DNA of 64,000 bases, from positions 1,984,001 to 2,048,000 of the forward strand of contig VRMN01000003.1 of the NCBI GenBank assembly GCA_008690995.1, given 5' to 3'. The translations under genes and the position numbers were made by a program. The stretch comes from Porphyridium purpureum (taxonomy: Eukaryota > Rhodophyta > Bangiophyceae > Porphyridiales > Porphyridiaceae). Position 1 is the first letter of the stretch; each line of letters begins with the position of its first letter. Positions 17,865-27,824 of the stretch are shown in pieces. The notes under the pieces were generated by a model. The model was not told where the DNA came from. It worked only from the letters and a program-made list of their open reading frames with translations, and did no database searches.

Positions 17865-18719
17865 ATGGCGTTTTGCAGCGCTCTAGTTCCAAGCGGCGCG
17901 CAGCGCCGCGTCAAGATGGCCGCAACAAGCCCGTCGACGGGACGGGGCATTCCGTCGCGACGCGACTTTCTGGGGCTGGCAGCTTGGTCTGCAGCGGCCC
18001 TTGCCATGCCAAAGAAGGCGAGTGCTGCGGAGTCTGCAGTTGAGGCACCACCCGTCTTGCCCCTCCCGCCTTTGCCTTACAGCTACACTGCGCTGGAGCC
18101 TGTGATTGACGAGGAAACCATGAAGCTTCACCACGACAAGCATTTTGCGACCTACACCAAAACACTGAATGCTGCGCTGGCTCAGCTCGCAGTGACTCAG
18201 CGCGACTTGCTGCCAAAGGATCTTTCCACGACCAACGCGGTGACGGTAGCCGCATTGGTCAGCTCACTGAAGCAGATCAAGGACGAAAAAGTGCGGTCGA
18301 CCATTCGCAATCATGGCGGCGGGTACCTTAATCATCTTCTCTACTTCAGCACGCTGAGGCCCATGCGTGAGAAGAACGCCCCGAAGGCCGGTTCCAAGAT
18401 CGAGGCCGCGCTGATCAGCTCGTTTGGATCCGTGGAGGCATTCAAGCAGGAGCTGATCGACAAGTCCATGTCCCAGTTTGGAAGCGGTTGGGGTTGGCTC
18501 TACTACGACGGCTCCGCTCAGAAACTCAAGGTGAGCAACACGCCAAACCAAGACACGCCTGTAATGGAATCCGTGAACAATATTTGTCTGTTTGGAATCG
18601 ACGTGTGGGAGCACGCCTACTATCTTCGCCGAAAGAACGATCGCGGCGCGTATGTAAAGGCGATCTTCGACCTCGTCGACTGGGACACCGTTGAGGCGAT
18701 GTACACTGCACATGTGTGA
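17865..18719 (+). CDS. Superoxide dismutase, Mn-type, with Tat thylakoid-lumen signal
   Basis: Dismutates superoxide to oxygen and hydrogen peroxide. The 284-residue frame starts at ATG 17865. Family signatures are LHHDKHFATYT, FGSGWGWLYY and FGIDVWEHAYYL. Residues that separate Mn from Fe enzymes point to manganese: Gly in NHGGGYLNH and Gln in NTPNQDTPVM, where Fe enzymes carry a helix Gln and no NQD. The N-terminus is bipartite: a basic plastid-type region, then Arg32-Arg33 in SRRDFLG, a hydrophobic core LGLAAWSAAALAMP, and an Ala-x-Ala site ASA before residue 55. That is a twin-arginine signal for the thylakoid lumen. The mature protein would be about 230 residues. Lumen location is inferred from this signal. 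Confidence 0.93.
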   Translation: MAFCSALVPSGAQRRVKMAATSPSTGRGIPSRRDFLGLAAWSAAALAMPKKASAAESAVEAPPVLPLPPLPYSYTALEPVIDEETMKLHHDKHFATYTKTLNAALAQLAVTQRDLLPKDLSTTNAVTVAALVSSLKQIKDEKVRSTIRNHGGGYLNHLLYFSTLRPMREKNAPKAGSKIEAALISSFGSVEAFKQELIDKSMSQFGSGWGWLYYDGSAQKLKVSNTPNQDTPVMESVNNICLFGIDVWEHAYYLRRKNDRGAYVKAIFDLVDWDTVEAMYTAHV

Positions 18720-19126
18720 GTTTGGGACTTGAAAAGCTGGCCGAGACCGTGTATGTTGGAAAGAAGAACCCTTGATGGAGCAGTGCGCTAGTGCGTCACC
18801 GATCGTTTGCTCGGGAGTGGGTGGAGCGTTCCAGGGAGAGGAAAAAAAGGTGAGAATGTCGCGAAAGAGGCGGTCGCATGACTCTTCAGCCGTTGGTTCG
18901 AAGAAGCTTCACCACACCCGAAACCAACCATATGCACGCAGGAACACATGGTGGCGACATGCCACAGAGAAACGCATGATGAGAGACCTGCATGCGCATG
19001 TCGTTTATCTTGAGAAGCACCGCACCAGTGTTCCGGGCCGCCAGTAAATTTCTTCTTCCCTCTTTCGTTCTTTTTCCTTTGTGACCTACAGTACGTTGAT
19101 GAGAGCCTGCTGGCTATGGAAAGGTC

Positions 19127-19153
19127 TTTTTTTTTTTTTGTTTGTTTTTTTTT
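19127..19153. repeat. T-rich run
   Basis: Near-continuous run of T broken by single G bases, about 400 bases downstream of the SOD stop. Probably neutral low-complexity DNA. Confidence 0.7.
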
Positions 19154-19962
19154 CTGCTGAGGCTATGTGACCAGGTCGGCGTTGGCTTTTGCCGCCATGT
19201 ATCTTTTCGCTTTCTGTGTCATGCCCTCGTGGCACGGAACAGGCGAAGCTAGAGCAACACTGGATTCCGAGTCATGCGGCAAGGGGTCTTGAGCGAGGCA
19301 GACATACACGTGTGCATGAAGCGAAGAACACACATCAAAAACGTTTCCTGCAGTCCCATTTGCATTTTGGTGCAATGGGGTCGCAAATGCGCGCAGGCGA
19401 AACCATCTTCCAGATTTTACCCTAGACGTAGGGTATCGATGCGAATCTGATTAGATAAGGGTGTTTTGATAGAAAGACGGTACAGTTCGGTGCGATGCGC
19501 AGCTGACGGGGCGCGAACGGCGCGCCGCAAGCGCCCCTTCGAATTTAACGGAGCAAGGTTGAAACCGTGTGTCGACAAGGCGCAAAGCGGAATGGGCGAC
19601 TGGCGCTGCGTGCCGTCTGTGTTGCGTGATTCGCAGTGCGGGCGGTTGCCGCAAAGGTATAAGAGGGCGGAGGACTGGATCCAGAGCGGTCGCAATATGG
19701 GGCCGTGGTTTGGAAATCATGGCTTCGTGTGGGTCTGGCACGCAGACAGGAGTCTCGGTTGCCCATGCGAGACACAGCAGCAGCTTGAGAACGAGTGGCA
19801 CCTGCGACGGCGTGCTTTCCGAGAATTCCACAACTCGGAGAGAGACAAGAAACAGGTAAGGGCGTGGCTAAACTTTCCAATCCATCCATACCAGGTCGAA
19901 CGGATTCGTGTCCTGACTTGAAAGGAAGACAAGCAAGTGGGCGTCGAAAACTCGGAATTGAA

Positions 19963-19992
19963 TCACGATCACGATCACGATCGCGATCGCGA
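19963..19992. repeat. Hexanucleotide repeat TCACGA/TCGCGA
   Basis: Three TCACGA units followed by two TCGCGA units, ending about 70 bases before the RWP-RK-like start. In one frame it would encode Ser-Arg repeats, but that frame has no supported gene. Confidence 0.7.
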
Positions 19993-20060
19993 CCGTCCTC
20001 GTCTGCCGTCATTTGGTCCGAGGCCCCCTCTGACAAGTCGAACAAAGGTAAGCACGCGCC

Positions 20061-22088
20061 ATGAATGGCACCCAGCTTGCGGCCGTCCATGTTGGGAACA
20101 CAAGCGTCCGTGCTCGGCCGCTGGAACCCAGGGACCATGAGCGGCACGTGCAGCAGCGGACGCTGCCGCGGCTAAGCGGTCTACGGCGCGGCGTTTGCCT
20201 CGAAGAAGACCCGGACGGGGGCATCGATGATTTGCTGGATATAGGACTCTTGGGCCAGCACGATGTTGGCACGGCGATATTGCACGACTTTTCGATCGAG
20301 CCAAACGTGAACTCATCGCAGTCATTTTTGCAGGATTTATGCCCTTCAAACCATCGGATGGCCGAGAGCTCCGCGTCTTCGTCTCAAAAGAACGTGCGAC
20401 GCGACCCGTGGTCATCACAGAGCTTTGAAATGGCGATCGACTCGTTGAGCGACGCCATGCAAAGCTCACTGAAGATGTGCGACGGCGTGTGGACCAGAAC
20501 CAACATTTGGTGTGACCCTCCGCTTGAACCTACCGCCGCGGCTCCTGTACCGCTCCAGATCCAGAGATCATCAATGCCCGGTGCGACCGCAACAGCAGGG
20601 GCCAACATCGAGTCGGCGTCTCCGAATGTGATGACGCTCAAGCTGATGGTACAATCACCGTGCGCTGATATTGCGTCAGGCTTACGCTTGATGCTTTGGA
20701 CTTCTGTTGGCATTCTCTGGGCGTCTCCCGGGCTCGGTAATGCATGCTTGGAGGTCAAAGTGGATGTTTCACGACTGGATGGTCCGATCGAGGTCTTTGC
20801 ACTTTGTGGGAGCGCCATGCTGGAGCATTTGAACACCGCCATTCTAGTGGCAGTGACAGCTCAGGGCGAGATTCTTCGCTATCAGCACACTCGTCCATCA
20901 CCGACCCTCCAGGAAGACGCGTACTCCTTGCTCCGTACCGATGCCAAATTTTTCGAGACGCCTTCAGTTGTGCCGGCCCTGTGTAATCCTGTGGATGCTT
21001 CTCCTGTCGCTGCGGTTCCAGAACCAGCGGCACTTCCTCCTGTATCTTCGGCCCAGGAAGCAAAGGTCTCATTCAAGCGAGCGCGTGCGCCGCGTGCGCC
21101 GCGTCCCCCGCCAGCCCCGCACCGAACCGCAAGTGCACCGGATCGTATCGCGGATCCCTCGACTTTAAAGAACGCAGAGCTGCATTCGGGCAGTAGCTCA
21201 CCTTTGGGCCCGCCACATAGTCTGCCAGTGCCGGTGTTGGCTTTAGACAAGCGCACGGACTTTCGCAGCAAGAGGCGCGGCGAATGGCGGACCGTTGCCG
21301 AAGTCAACGACTTCTGTGCGGCAGAGGGTGACTTGACGGGCATGCTGTGGCTGGACCACGAACACGACAACCACCACGACGCTTCTCAATTCAAGCAGGA
21401 GAGACTCCCCTCTCTCGGCCACGGCTGGTCCAGTCCCGCACGACCCAGGGCCAGCCCGTCCGGCGAGTGCTCAGAGACAACGACCTCGTCGCTTGCTACA
21501 AGTGTGCGAACTGGCGGCTTGTTTGGGACACCAAAGGACCAGGCCGGATGCGGCGGCCTTCACAAAAGCAGCAAGAGCAGGCTGCAGTCGCCTTACGAGT
21601 TCGGGGAGTCCGAGTCGTTTTTCAGCGCACCAGACTTGCGTTCGGCACCTTCACGAGAAGCGCTGGTAGGCAGCGCTATTTTGTCCGAGCCATCAACAAG
21701 CGTCGCGTCGGGATGCACGTACGTCACAGACGCATGGCTCGAACGCAAGGGCAGAATGACGCTTGCGCTGCTGCGCTACCGCCTGCAGGCAACGCACAAG
21801 TCCAAGTACATCAAGGTGATTACCAAGGATGACCTTCGCGGACTGCTGATGTTCTCGCGCGAGCTGATCGCCGAGGAGCTGAACATCTCCGTCACGCTTG
21901 TCAAGAAATTCTTCCGAGCCTGCGACATTGACACGTGGCCCTACCGCAGGGTGTACGTTATCCGCAGGCGGCTGCGCGAGTGCGAGCAGCAGCTTGCGGG
22001 GCCAGACGGAGCGCGCATGGCGCTTGAGATGGCACTTCTGACCGAAGAGTACAATCAAATTGAACGAGAAACTTTGCCATCTCAATAA
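20061..22088 (+). CDS. RWP-RK-like putative transcription factor
   Basis: RWP-RK proteins are DNA-binding regulators (nitrogen response and gamete or germ-cell programs in plants and green algae). The frame encodes 675 residues from ATG 20061. Most of it is low-complexity Ser/Pro/Ala. A conserved block at about residues 587-640 reads ITKDDLRGLLMFSRELIAE, then ELNISVTLVKKFFRACDI, then DTWPYRRVYVIRRR. This matches the RWP-RK order: leading helix, helix-turn-helix, then the W-P-x-R core. The name-giving RWPxRK is changed to TWPYRR, so it is a divergent member. A short Gln/Arg helix follows (LRECEQQL). The start is uncertain because donor-like sites lie upstream. No GAF or PB1 domain is seen. Confidence 0.72.
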   Translation: MNGTQLAAVHVGNTSVRARPLEPRDHERHVQQRTLPRLSGLRRGVCLEEDPDGGIDDLLDIGLLGQHDVGTAILHDFSIEPNVNSSQSFLQDLCPSNHRMAESSASSSQKNVRRDPWSSQSFEMAIDSLSDAMQSSLKMCDGVWTRTNIWCDPPLEPTAAAPVPLQIQRSSMPGATATAGANIESASPNVMTLKLMVQSPCADIASGLRLMLWTSVGILWASPGLGNACLEVKVDVSRLDGPIEVFALCGSAMLEHLNTAILVAVTAQGEILRYQHTRPSPTLQEDAYSLLRTDAKFFETPSVVPALCNPVDASPVAAVPEPAALPPVSSAQEAKVSFKRARAPRAPRPPPAPHRTASAPDRIADPSTLKNAELHSGSSSPLGPPHSLPVPVLALDKRTDFRSKRRGEWRTVAEVNDFCAAEGDLTGMLWLDHEHDNHHDASQFKQERLPSLGHGWSSPARPRASPSGECSETTTSSLATSVRTGGLFGTPKDQAGCGGLHKSSKSRLQSPYEFGESESFFSAPDLRSAPSREALVGSAILSEPSTSVASGCTYVTDAWLERKGRMTLALLRYRLQATHKSKYIKVITKDDLRGLLMFSRELIAEELNISVTLVKKFFRACDIDTWPYRRVYVIRRRLRECEQQLAGPDGARMALEMALLTEEYNQIERETLPSQ

Positions 22089-22313
22089 AGGAAAGGGAGG
22101 TGCTTTGCACTCTTTGATGATGTCCTGGGACTCGAAAGACTCTGATTTACGCTTCTACTACCTCATTCGCATTGTTCTACTTTTACGTATTTTCACGAGG
22201 ACTCACTATTCACTTTCGAACAAGGCTGCAGTTCAAGATTCTTTCACTTTCGCAACCCGCGGACTTACCCGTCTTTCCTTTCACTACTCGGACTCCCGAG
22301 CTGCACGACGACA

Positions 22314-25300
22314 TTAAACATAGTTCTCCAAGGATTTCTTCAGTTCTGCAAGCTTCAACTTGAGCTTTTCCGGTACGCCACCCAACTGCTCGTAGAACGC
22401 CTCGTAGCGCGGAATGTCCACGAGCCAGTTGTCGCGATCGACAGAGAGAAGCGCCTTCAGATCCTCTGGGCTAATCGACAGCCCACTCACGTCGAGCGCA
22501 TCAACGGGCGGCAAGTTGCCAATGGGTGTGGCCACCGCTGACGCTGTTCCTTCGATGCGCTCTACGATCCACTTCAGCAAACGGACATTCTCACCGAAAC
22601 CTGGCCACATAAAGCGGCCACTCGCGTCCTTACGGAAAAAGTTCACGTAAAAGATGCGCGGCGCGTGTTCGCCCAATTTGGCTCCCATCGACAGCCAGTG
22701 CTCAAAGTACTGCGTAACAGAGTAGCCAAAGAAGGGCAACATTGCCATGGGGTCAATACGGAGCGAACCCACCTTGCCCTCAGCAGCGGCAGTCTGTTCC
22801 GATGAGCACACACTGCCTGCAAAAACGCCGTGCACCCAATCGCTTAGCTCGTTGACCAGCGGAATGGTCGTCTCGCGGCGGCCGCCAAAAATAATGGCCG
22901 AGATGGGCACACCTTCGGGATTCTCCCAATCGGGGTCAATCACCGGACAGTTCCCTGCGGGAGCCGTGTAACGCGCGTTCGGGTGCGCAGCCTTACGACC
23001 ACAACCAGGCGTCCATTTCTGATACGTCCAATCTTCCAATTCGGCTGGCGGCTCCGTGCTCATACCCTCCCACCATACGTCGCCGTCCGGCGTCAGTCCA
23101 ACATTCGTGTAGATAGAGTCCGACTTGAGTGCTTCCATAACTGAGTGATTCGTCAGGTCGCTTGTACCAGGCGCAACACCAAAGAAGCCAGACTCGGGAT
23201 TGATTGCACGTAGGCGGCCATCCTTACCAATATGCATCCAAGCCAGGTCGTCCCCAACCGTGGAAACCGACCAGCCTGGGATCGTCGGAACCATGAGCGC
23301 AAAGTTTGTCTTTCCGCATGCACTCGGGAATGCAGCGGCGACGTAGTACTTTTTGCCCGCCGGGTTCGTGATACCGAGAATCAGACAGTGCTCCGCCAGC
23401 CAGCCTTCGCGTCTCCCCAACACGCTCGCCATACGCAGGCCGTAGCATTTTTTGGGCAACAGCGCGTTGCCGCCGTATCCAGAGCGCAAACTGATGACCT
23501 GCGGATTCTCGCCGTCCGGGAAGTGGCAAATGTACTTGGGGTCATCGCATGGCCATTTGGAATCCACATCATTCGGCTTCAAAGATTTGCAAACCGAGTG
23601 GAAGCATGGCAGCCAGAACTTACCCTGCATAGCGCGCAGCACGTTGAAACCGATGCGCGTCATAATCTTGAGATTTACCACCACGTACGGCGAATCCGTG
23701 ATCTCAACGCCAAAGCGTGCGTACGGCGAGTCAATTGGTCCGCACACAAATGGAATCACATACATCGTTCGCCCGCGCATGCATCCTTGCATAATTTCGT
23801 TTAGCTCCTTCTTCATGCCCTCTGGTTCGCGCCAGTTGTTTGTCGGACCGGCATCCTCCTGCTTTTCTGAGCAAATAAATGTGCGCGACTCTACGCGAGC
23901 CACATCTTTTGGATCTGAGCGCGCCAAGAACGAATTCGGTCGTTTCTTCGGGTTCAGTCGCACAAACGTGCCGGCCTCAACCAGGACATCACACATGAGC
24001 TGGTATTCTTCTTCCGATCCATCACACCAGTGCACGTGCTCTGGCTCGCACAGCGCCTTCATTTCCTTGACCCAGCCGATCAACTTGGCGTCGGTGCACG
24101 GTACCTGCTCAACGGCGGCAAAGTGCAGCCGCTGCTCGAGGCTTGTCAGCTCACGATGGATCTCCTCCGGCCAATGGGCTTCCAGCTTGGCGTGGAACTT
24201 TCGCACCTGCGGCAACTCGTCAAGCCATTGCTGCGCATCCACTTTGAGCAACTGCTCTAGCGCACCAGGTGCTAGCTCTAACCCACTGAGATCCAGGGCA
24301 CCGGGCGCCGGCAGAATACCGATCGGGGTCGATACGCCGCCCGTGCGCTGGTTCTCCACGCGCTGCACCACCCACTTCAGCACGCGGGCATTATCGCCAA
24401 AGCCTGGCCATAAGAATCTCCCGTTCTGTGGATCTTTCTGGAACCAGTTCACGTAGAAAATGCGCGGCATCTTCTTTTCATTGATGTCGGCCAGGCGCTT
24501 GCCCATCGCCAGCCAGTTGTCACGCATATAGTCGCCCATATTGTACCCACAGAAGGGCAGCATGGCATACGGGTCAAAACGAAGCTCACCCAGTTTGCCC
24601 TCCGCAGCGGCGGTCTGTTCTGACGCACACATGGCGCCCATGAATACACCATGCTGCCAGCTGAAGCTCTCAGTGACCAGCGGAATGGTGCTGCCGCGAC
24701 GTCCGCCGAACAGCACGGCCGAAACGGGCACGCCTTCAGGATTTTCCCAGTCCGGGTCGAGCACGGGGCAATTGATTGCTGGCACCGTGTATCGTGCGTT
24801 CGGATGGGCGGCAAGTCGCCCACAATCTGGTGTCCATTTCTGCCCTTGCCAATCTTCCAGTTCGGCTGGTGGCTCGGGTGTCATGCCCTCCCACCACACA
24901 TCACCGTCGGGCGTAAGTGCGCAATTGGTGAAAATCACGTTTTCGCCGAGGGCGGCCATAGCGCTGGGATTGGTAAAGCTGCTTGTTCCAGGCGCAACCC
25001 CGAAGAATCCACTCTCAGGATTCATCGCGCGCAGCGACCCGTCGGGTGCTGGGTGCATCCACGCAATGTCATCGCCGAGCGTGGTCACTTTCATGCCAGG
25101 AACGGTAGGCACGAGCATCGCCAAATTCGTCTTGCCACATTGGCTCGGCAACGCAGCAGTGATGTAACTCTTCTTTGAACCACTCATCTCCAGACCCAGA
25201 ATAAGCATGTGCTCGGCCATCCAGCCCTCGCGGCGGCCCATCTCGCTGGCAATGCGAAGCGCGAGGCATTTCTTACCGAGAAGCGCATTCCCACCTCCGC

Positions 25301-27824
25301 CACTACCAAAGCTCATAATTTCCGGACCGTCGGCTTCGTGCGGGAAATGGGAGATGTATTTGGTCTCGTTGCACGGCCACGCAACGTCCAGCTCAGCGGG
25401 CGCAAGAGGACGACCAACAGAATGCAAGCACTTGACAAACGATCCGTCCTTGCCTAGCATACGAAGCACGCGGAAGCCTACACGCGTCATGATGTGCATG
25501 TTGGCCACGACATACGGACTGTCAGTGATCTGCACGCCGACGCGCGAGTACGGCGAGTCAAGTGGGCCCATGGAAAAGGGAATAACAAACAGCGTGCGAC
25601 CTTGCATGGCGCCGTCAAATAGACCCTCCAAGATCTTGCGCATCTCAGCCGGGTCAAACCAGTTATTTGTCGGGCCAGCTTCCTCCAATGTCGTCGTGCA
25701 CACAAATGTGCGGCTTTCAACACGGGCGACATCGTTCGGGTGCGAACGCGCAAGGTACGAGTTGGGGCGCTTCTTTGGGTCAAGTCGCACGAATGTGCCT
25801 GTTTCAACGCAAATGTCGCACATGAGCTGATACTCTTCGCGCGATCCATCGCACCAAAAGACGTGCTCCGGTTTGCACAGAGACGTCATGCGGCGGACCC
25901 AGTCCGAGAGGCGCTTGTTGGTGGTCGGTGCATTGTCCCGCAGTGCGAAATGCAGTCGCAGCTCGAGCTCTACAAGCTCGTGGCGCAGAGCGGGTGGGAG
26001 AAATTCACCCAACTTGTCCTGGTGCGCTCGGATTTGCGGCAGCTCATCAAGCCATTGCTGCGGATTCACTAACAGCAGCTCTTGCATCTCTTGCTTGGTC
26101 ACCTTGAGCCCGTGCAGGTCTACTGCGCCCTCGGCTGGCACCACGCCGACGGGGGTGTGGCGTCCACGCGCCGAGCCGTCAAGGCGGCCGAGCATCCACT
26201 TGAGCACACGCGAGTTCTCGCCAAAGCCGGGCCACAAGAAGCGGCCAGAACCACCTGCATCTTTGCGGAACCAGTTGACGTAGAAAATCTGCGGTGCCTG
26301 ACCGCCTAGTCGCTCGCCCATATCGAGCCAGTGCTTTTCGTACTCACCGCAGTTGTACCCGATGAATGGCAACATCGCGAACGGGTCAATGCGGAGCGTG
26401 CCGGCCTTCCCTTCAGCGGCCGCGGTCTGCTCGGACGAGCACATGGAACCCATGAAGACGCCATGCTGCCAGCTGAACGCCTCCGTGACCAACGGCACCG
26501 TGGTGGCACGGCGGCCACCAAAGACAATGGCCGAGATCGGAACGCCCTTGGGGTCCTGCCAGCGCGGGTCCATCACGGGGCAATTGGCGGCCGGTGCCGT
26601 GTAGCGCGCGTTCGGATGCGCAGCTGGGCGCCCACAGTCGGGCGTCCATTTCTGGAACGTCCAATCCTCAAGCTCAGCTGGTGGTTCTGGCGTCATGCCA
26701 TCCCACCACACATCACCGTCGGGCGTCAAAGCAACGTTGGTAAAAATGCAGTGCTCGGTGAGCGCCGCCATCGCGCTCGGATTTGTAAAGCTGCTCGTAC
26801 CGGGCGCTACGCCAAAGAATCCGTTCTCCGGATTAATGGCGTACAGGCGATTGTCGTCCTTGTCCTGGCGCATCCAGGCAATATCGTCACCGACCGTCGT
26901 CACCTTGAGACCCGGAATCGTCGGCACGAGCATGGCCAGGTTGGTTTTGCCGCACGCGCTCGGGAATGCAGCCGCGATGTAATGAGTCTGATTCGTGGAG
27001 GTCTGCGTGAGGCCCAGAATCAAGCAGTGCTCCGCCATCCACCCTTCTTCCAGTCCCATTGTACTTGCGATGCGTAGTGCAAAGCACTTTTTCGACAACA
27101 GTGCGTTCCCTCCGTACGCGCTGCCGTACGACATAATCGAAGGATCCTCAGGAAAGTGGCAAATATACTTGTTCTTGTTGCATGGCCAGCGCACGTCCTT
27201 CTCGCCTGGCGCGAGCGGTTTGCCGACGGAATGCACACACGGCACAAAGTCCCGCTTCTTGCCGATGCGCTGCAGCACGGCGGTGCCGACGCGCGTCATG
27301 ATGTGCATGTTGACCACCACAAATGCGCTATCCGTCAGCTGTATGCCGCAGCGCGACAGCGGCGAGTCAATGGGACCCATGCAGAATGGAATGACATACA
27401 TGGTTCTGCCACGCATGCAACCTTTGTACAGTTCGTGCAGGGTCTGCTTCATCTCGTCCGGCTCGGCCCAGTTGTTTGTCGGTCCTGCGTCCTCCTCGTA
27501 CGTTGTGCAAATAAACGTGCGGCTTTCGACGCGCGCGACGTCACTGGGGTCGGAGCGGGCCAAGTAGCAGTCCTTGCGCTTTTTTTCGTTCAACTTGATC
27601 ATTGTGCCAGCCTCGACGAGCTCCGCGGTCAAGCGGCTCCACTCGTGCGCCGACCCATCGCAGATCACGACGCTCTGCGGCTCGCACAAGGTGGCGTACT
27701 TGACAATGAACTTTTGCAGATGCTTGTTGTCGAGCCAATACACTGGCGCGAGATCTGGCGGCCCCTTACCGGCGGCGACCACGGCAGTGGCGGCGGCCAC
27801 CTCCTCCTTTGCGGCCGTGTCCAT
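22314..27824 (-). CDS. Tripled GTP-type phosphoenolpyruvate carboxykinase (three tandem enzyme units)
   Basis: PEPCK interconverts oxaloacetate plus GTP with phosphoenolpyruvate plus GDP and CO2, in gluconeogenesis or anaplerosis. From the ATG at 27822-27824 the protein has 1,836 residues, three times the usual 600-odd. Each unit carries a GTP-family set: an N-terminal CDGS substrate motif, GPTNNW, MTRVG or MTRIG, the PEP/metal-site GGNALL-KKC, the kinase-1a loop (FPSACGKTN at Cys291, LPSQCGKTN at Cys896, FPSACGKTN at Cys1503), GDDIAWM or GDDLAWM, ENGFFGVAPGTS-like, and FYVNWF or FYVNFF. Units are about 606 residues apart, joined by short helical linkers of the LDELPQ type. The frame is open throughout with no stop. 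The tyrosine before GGN is Tyr237 and Tyr1450 in units 1 and 3 but Gly843 in unit 2. There is no obvious organelle signal. Identity as GTP PEPCK is firm. Confidence 0.97.
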   Translation of the reverse strand: MDTAAKEEVAAATAVVAAGKGPPDLAPVYWLDNKHLQKFIVKYATLCEPQSVVICDGSAHEWSRLTAELVEAGTMIKLNEKKRKDCYLARSDPSDVARVESRTFICTTYEEDAGPTNNWAEPDEMKQTLHELYKGCMRGRTMYVIPFCMGPIDSPLSRCGIQLTDSAFVVVNMHIMTRVGTAVLQRIGKKRDFVPCVHSVGKPLAPGEKDVRWPCNKNKYICHFPEDPSIMSYGSAYGGNALLSKKCFALRIASTMGLEEGWMAEHCLILGLTQTSTNQTHYIAAAFPSACGKTNLAMLVPTIPGLKVTTVGDDIAWMRQDKDDNRLYAINPENGFFGVAPGTSSFTNPSAMAALTEHCIFTNVALTPDGDVWWDGMTPEPPAELEDWTFQKWTPDCGRPAAHPNARYTAPAANCPVMDPRWQDPKGVPISAIVFGGRRATTVPLVTEAFSWQHGVFMGSMCSSEQTAAAEGKAGTLRIDPFAMLPFIGYNCGEYEKHWLDMGERLGGQAPQIFYVNWFRKDAGGSGRFLWPGFGENSRVLKWMLGRLDGSARGRHTPVGVVPAEGAVDLHGLKVTKQEMQELLLVNPQQWLDELPQIRAHQDKLGEFLPPALRHELVELELRLHFALRDNAPTTNKRLSDWVRRMTSLCKPEHVFWCDGSREEYQLMCDICVETGTFVRLDPKKRPNSYLARSHPNDVARVESRTFVCTTTLEEAGPTNNWFDPAEMRKILEGLFDGAMQGRTLFVIPFSMGPLDSPYSRVGVQITDSPYVVANMHIMTRVGFRVLRMLGKDGSFVKCLHSVGRPLAPAELDVAWPCNETKYISHFPHEADGPEIMSFGSGGGGNALLGKKCLALRIASEMGRREGWMAEHMLILGLEMSGSKKSYITAALPSQCGKTNLAMLVPTVPGMKVTTLGDDIAWMHPAPDGSLRAMNPESGFFGVAPGTSSFTNPSAMAALGENVIFTNCALTPDGDVWWEGMTPEPPAELEDWQGQKWTPDCGRLAAHPNARYTVPAINCPVLDPDWENPEGVPVSAVLFGGRRGSTIPLVTESFSWQHGVFMGAMCASEQTAAAEGKLGELRFDPYAMLPFCGYNMGDYMRDNWLAMGKRLADINEKKMPRIFYVNWFQKDPQNGRFLWPGFGDNARVLKWVVQRVENQRTGGVSTPIGILPAPGALDLSGLELAPGALEQLLKVDAQQWLDELPQVRKFHAKLEAHWPEEIHRELTSLEQRLHFAAVEQVPCTDAKLIGWVKEMKALCEPEHVHWCDGSEEEYQLMCDVLVEAGTFVRLNPKKRPNSFLARSDPKDVARVESRTFICSEKQEDAGPTNNWREPEGMKKELNEIMQGCMRGRTMYVIPFVCGPIDSPYARFGVEITDSPYVVVNLKIMTRIGFNVLRAMQGKFWLPCFHSVCKSLKPNDVDSKWPCDDPKYICHFPDGENPQVISLRSGYGGNALLPKKCYGLRMASVLGRREGWLAEHCLILGITNPAGKKYYVAAAFPSACGKTNFALMVPTIPGWSVSTVGDDLAWMHIGKDGRLRAINPESGFFGVAPGTSDLTNHSVMEALKSDSIYTNVGLTPDGDVWWEGMSTEPPAELEDWTYQKWTPGCGRKAAHPNARYTAPAGNCPVIDPDWENPEGVPISAIIFGGRRETTIPLVNELSDWVHGVFAGSVCSSEQTAAAEGKVGSLRIDPMAMLPFFGYSVTQYFEHWLSMGAKLGEHAPRIFYVNFFRKDASGRFMWPGFGENVRLLKWIVERIEGTASAVATPIGNLPPVDALDVSGLSISPEDLKALLSVDRDNWLVDIPRYEAFYEQLGGVPEKLKLKLAELKKSLENYV

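Larger units (their letters stand above)
18720..20060. other. Intergenic region between SOD and RWP-RK-like gene
   Basis: No firm gene. A basic frame at 18774-19047 (90 residues, Arg/Lys/His-rich) has no family. A T-rich run lies at about 19127-19153. A GTACAGT copy is at 19480-19486. Splice-donor-like GTAAGG (19855) and GTAAGC (20047) occur in the last 200 bases, so an upstream exon of the RWP-RK-like gene cannot be excluded. Confidence 0.4.
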
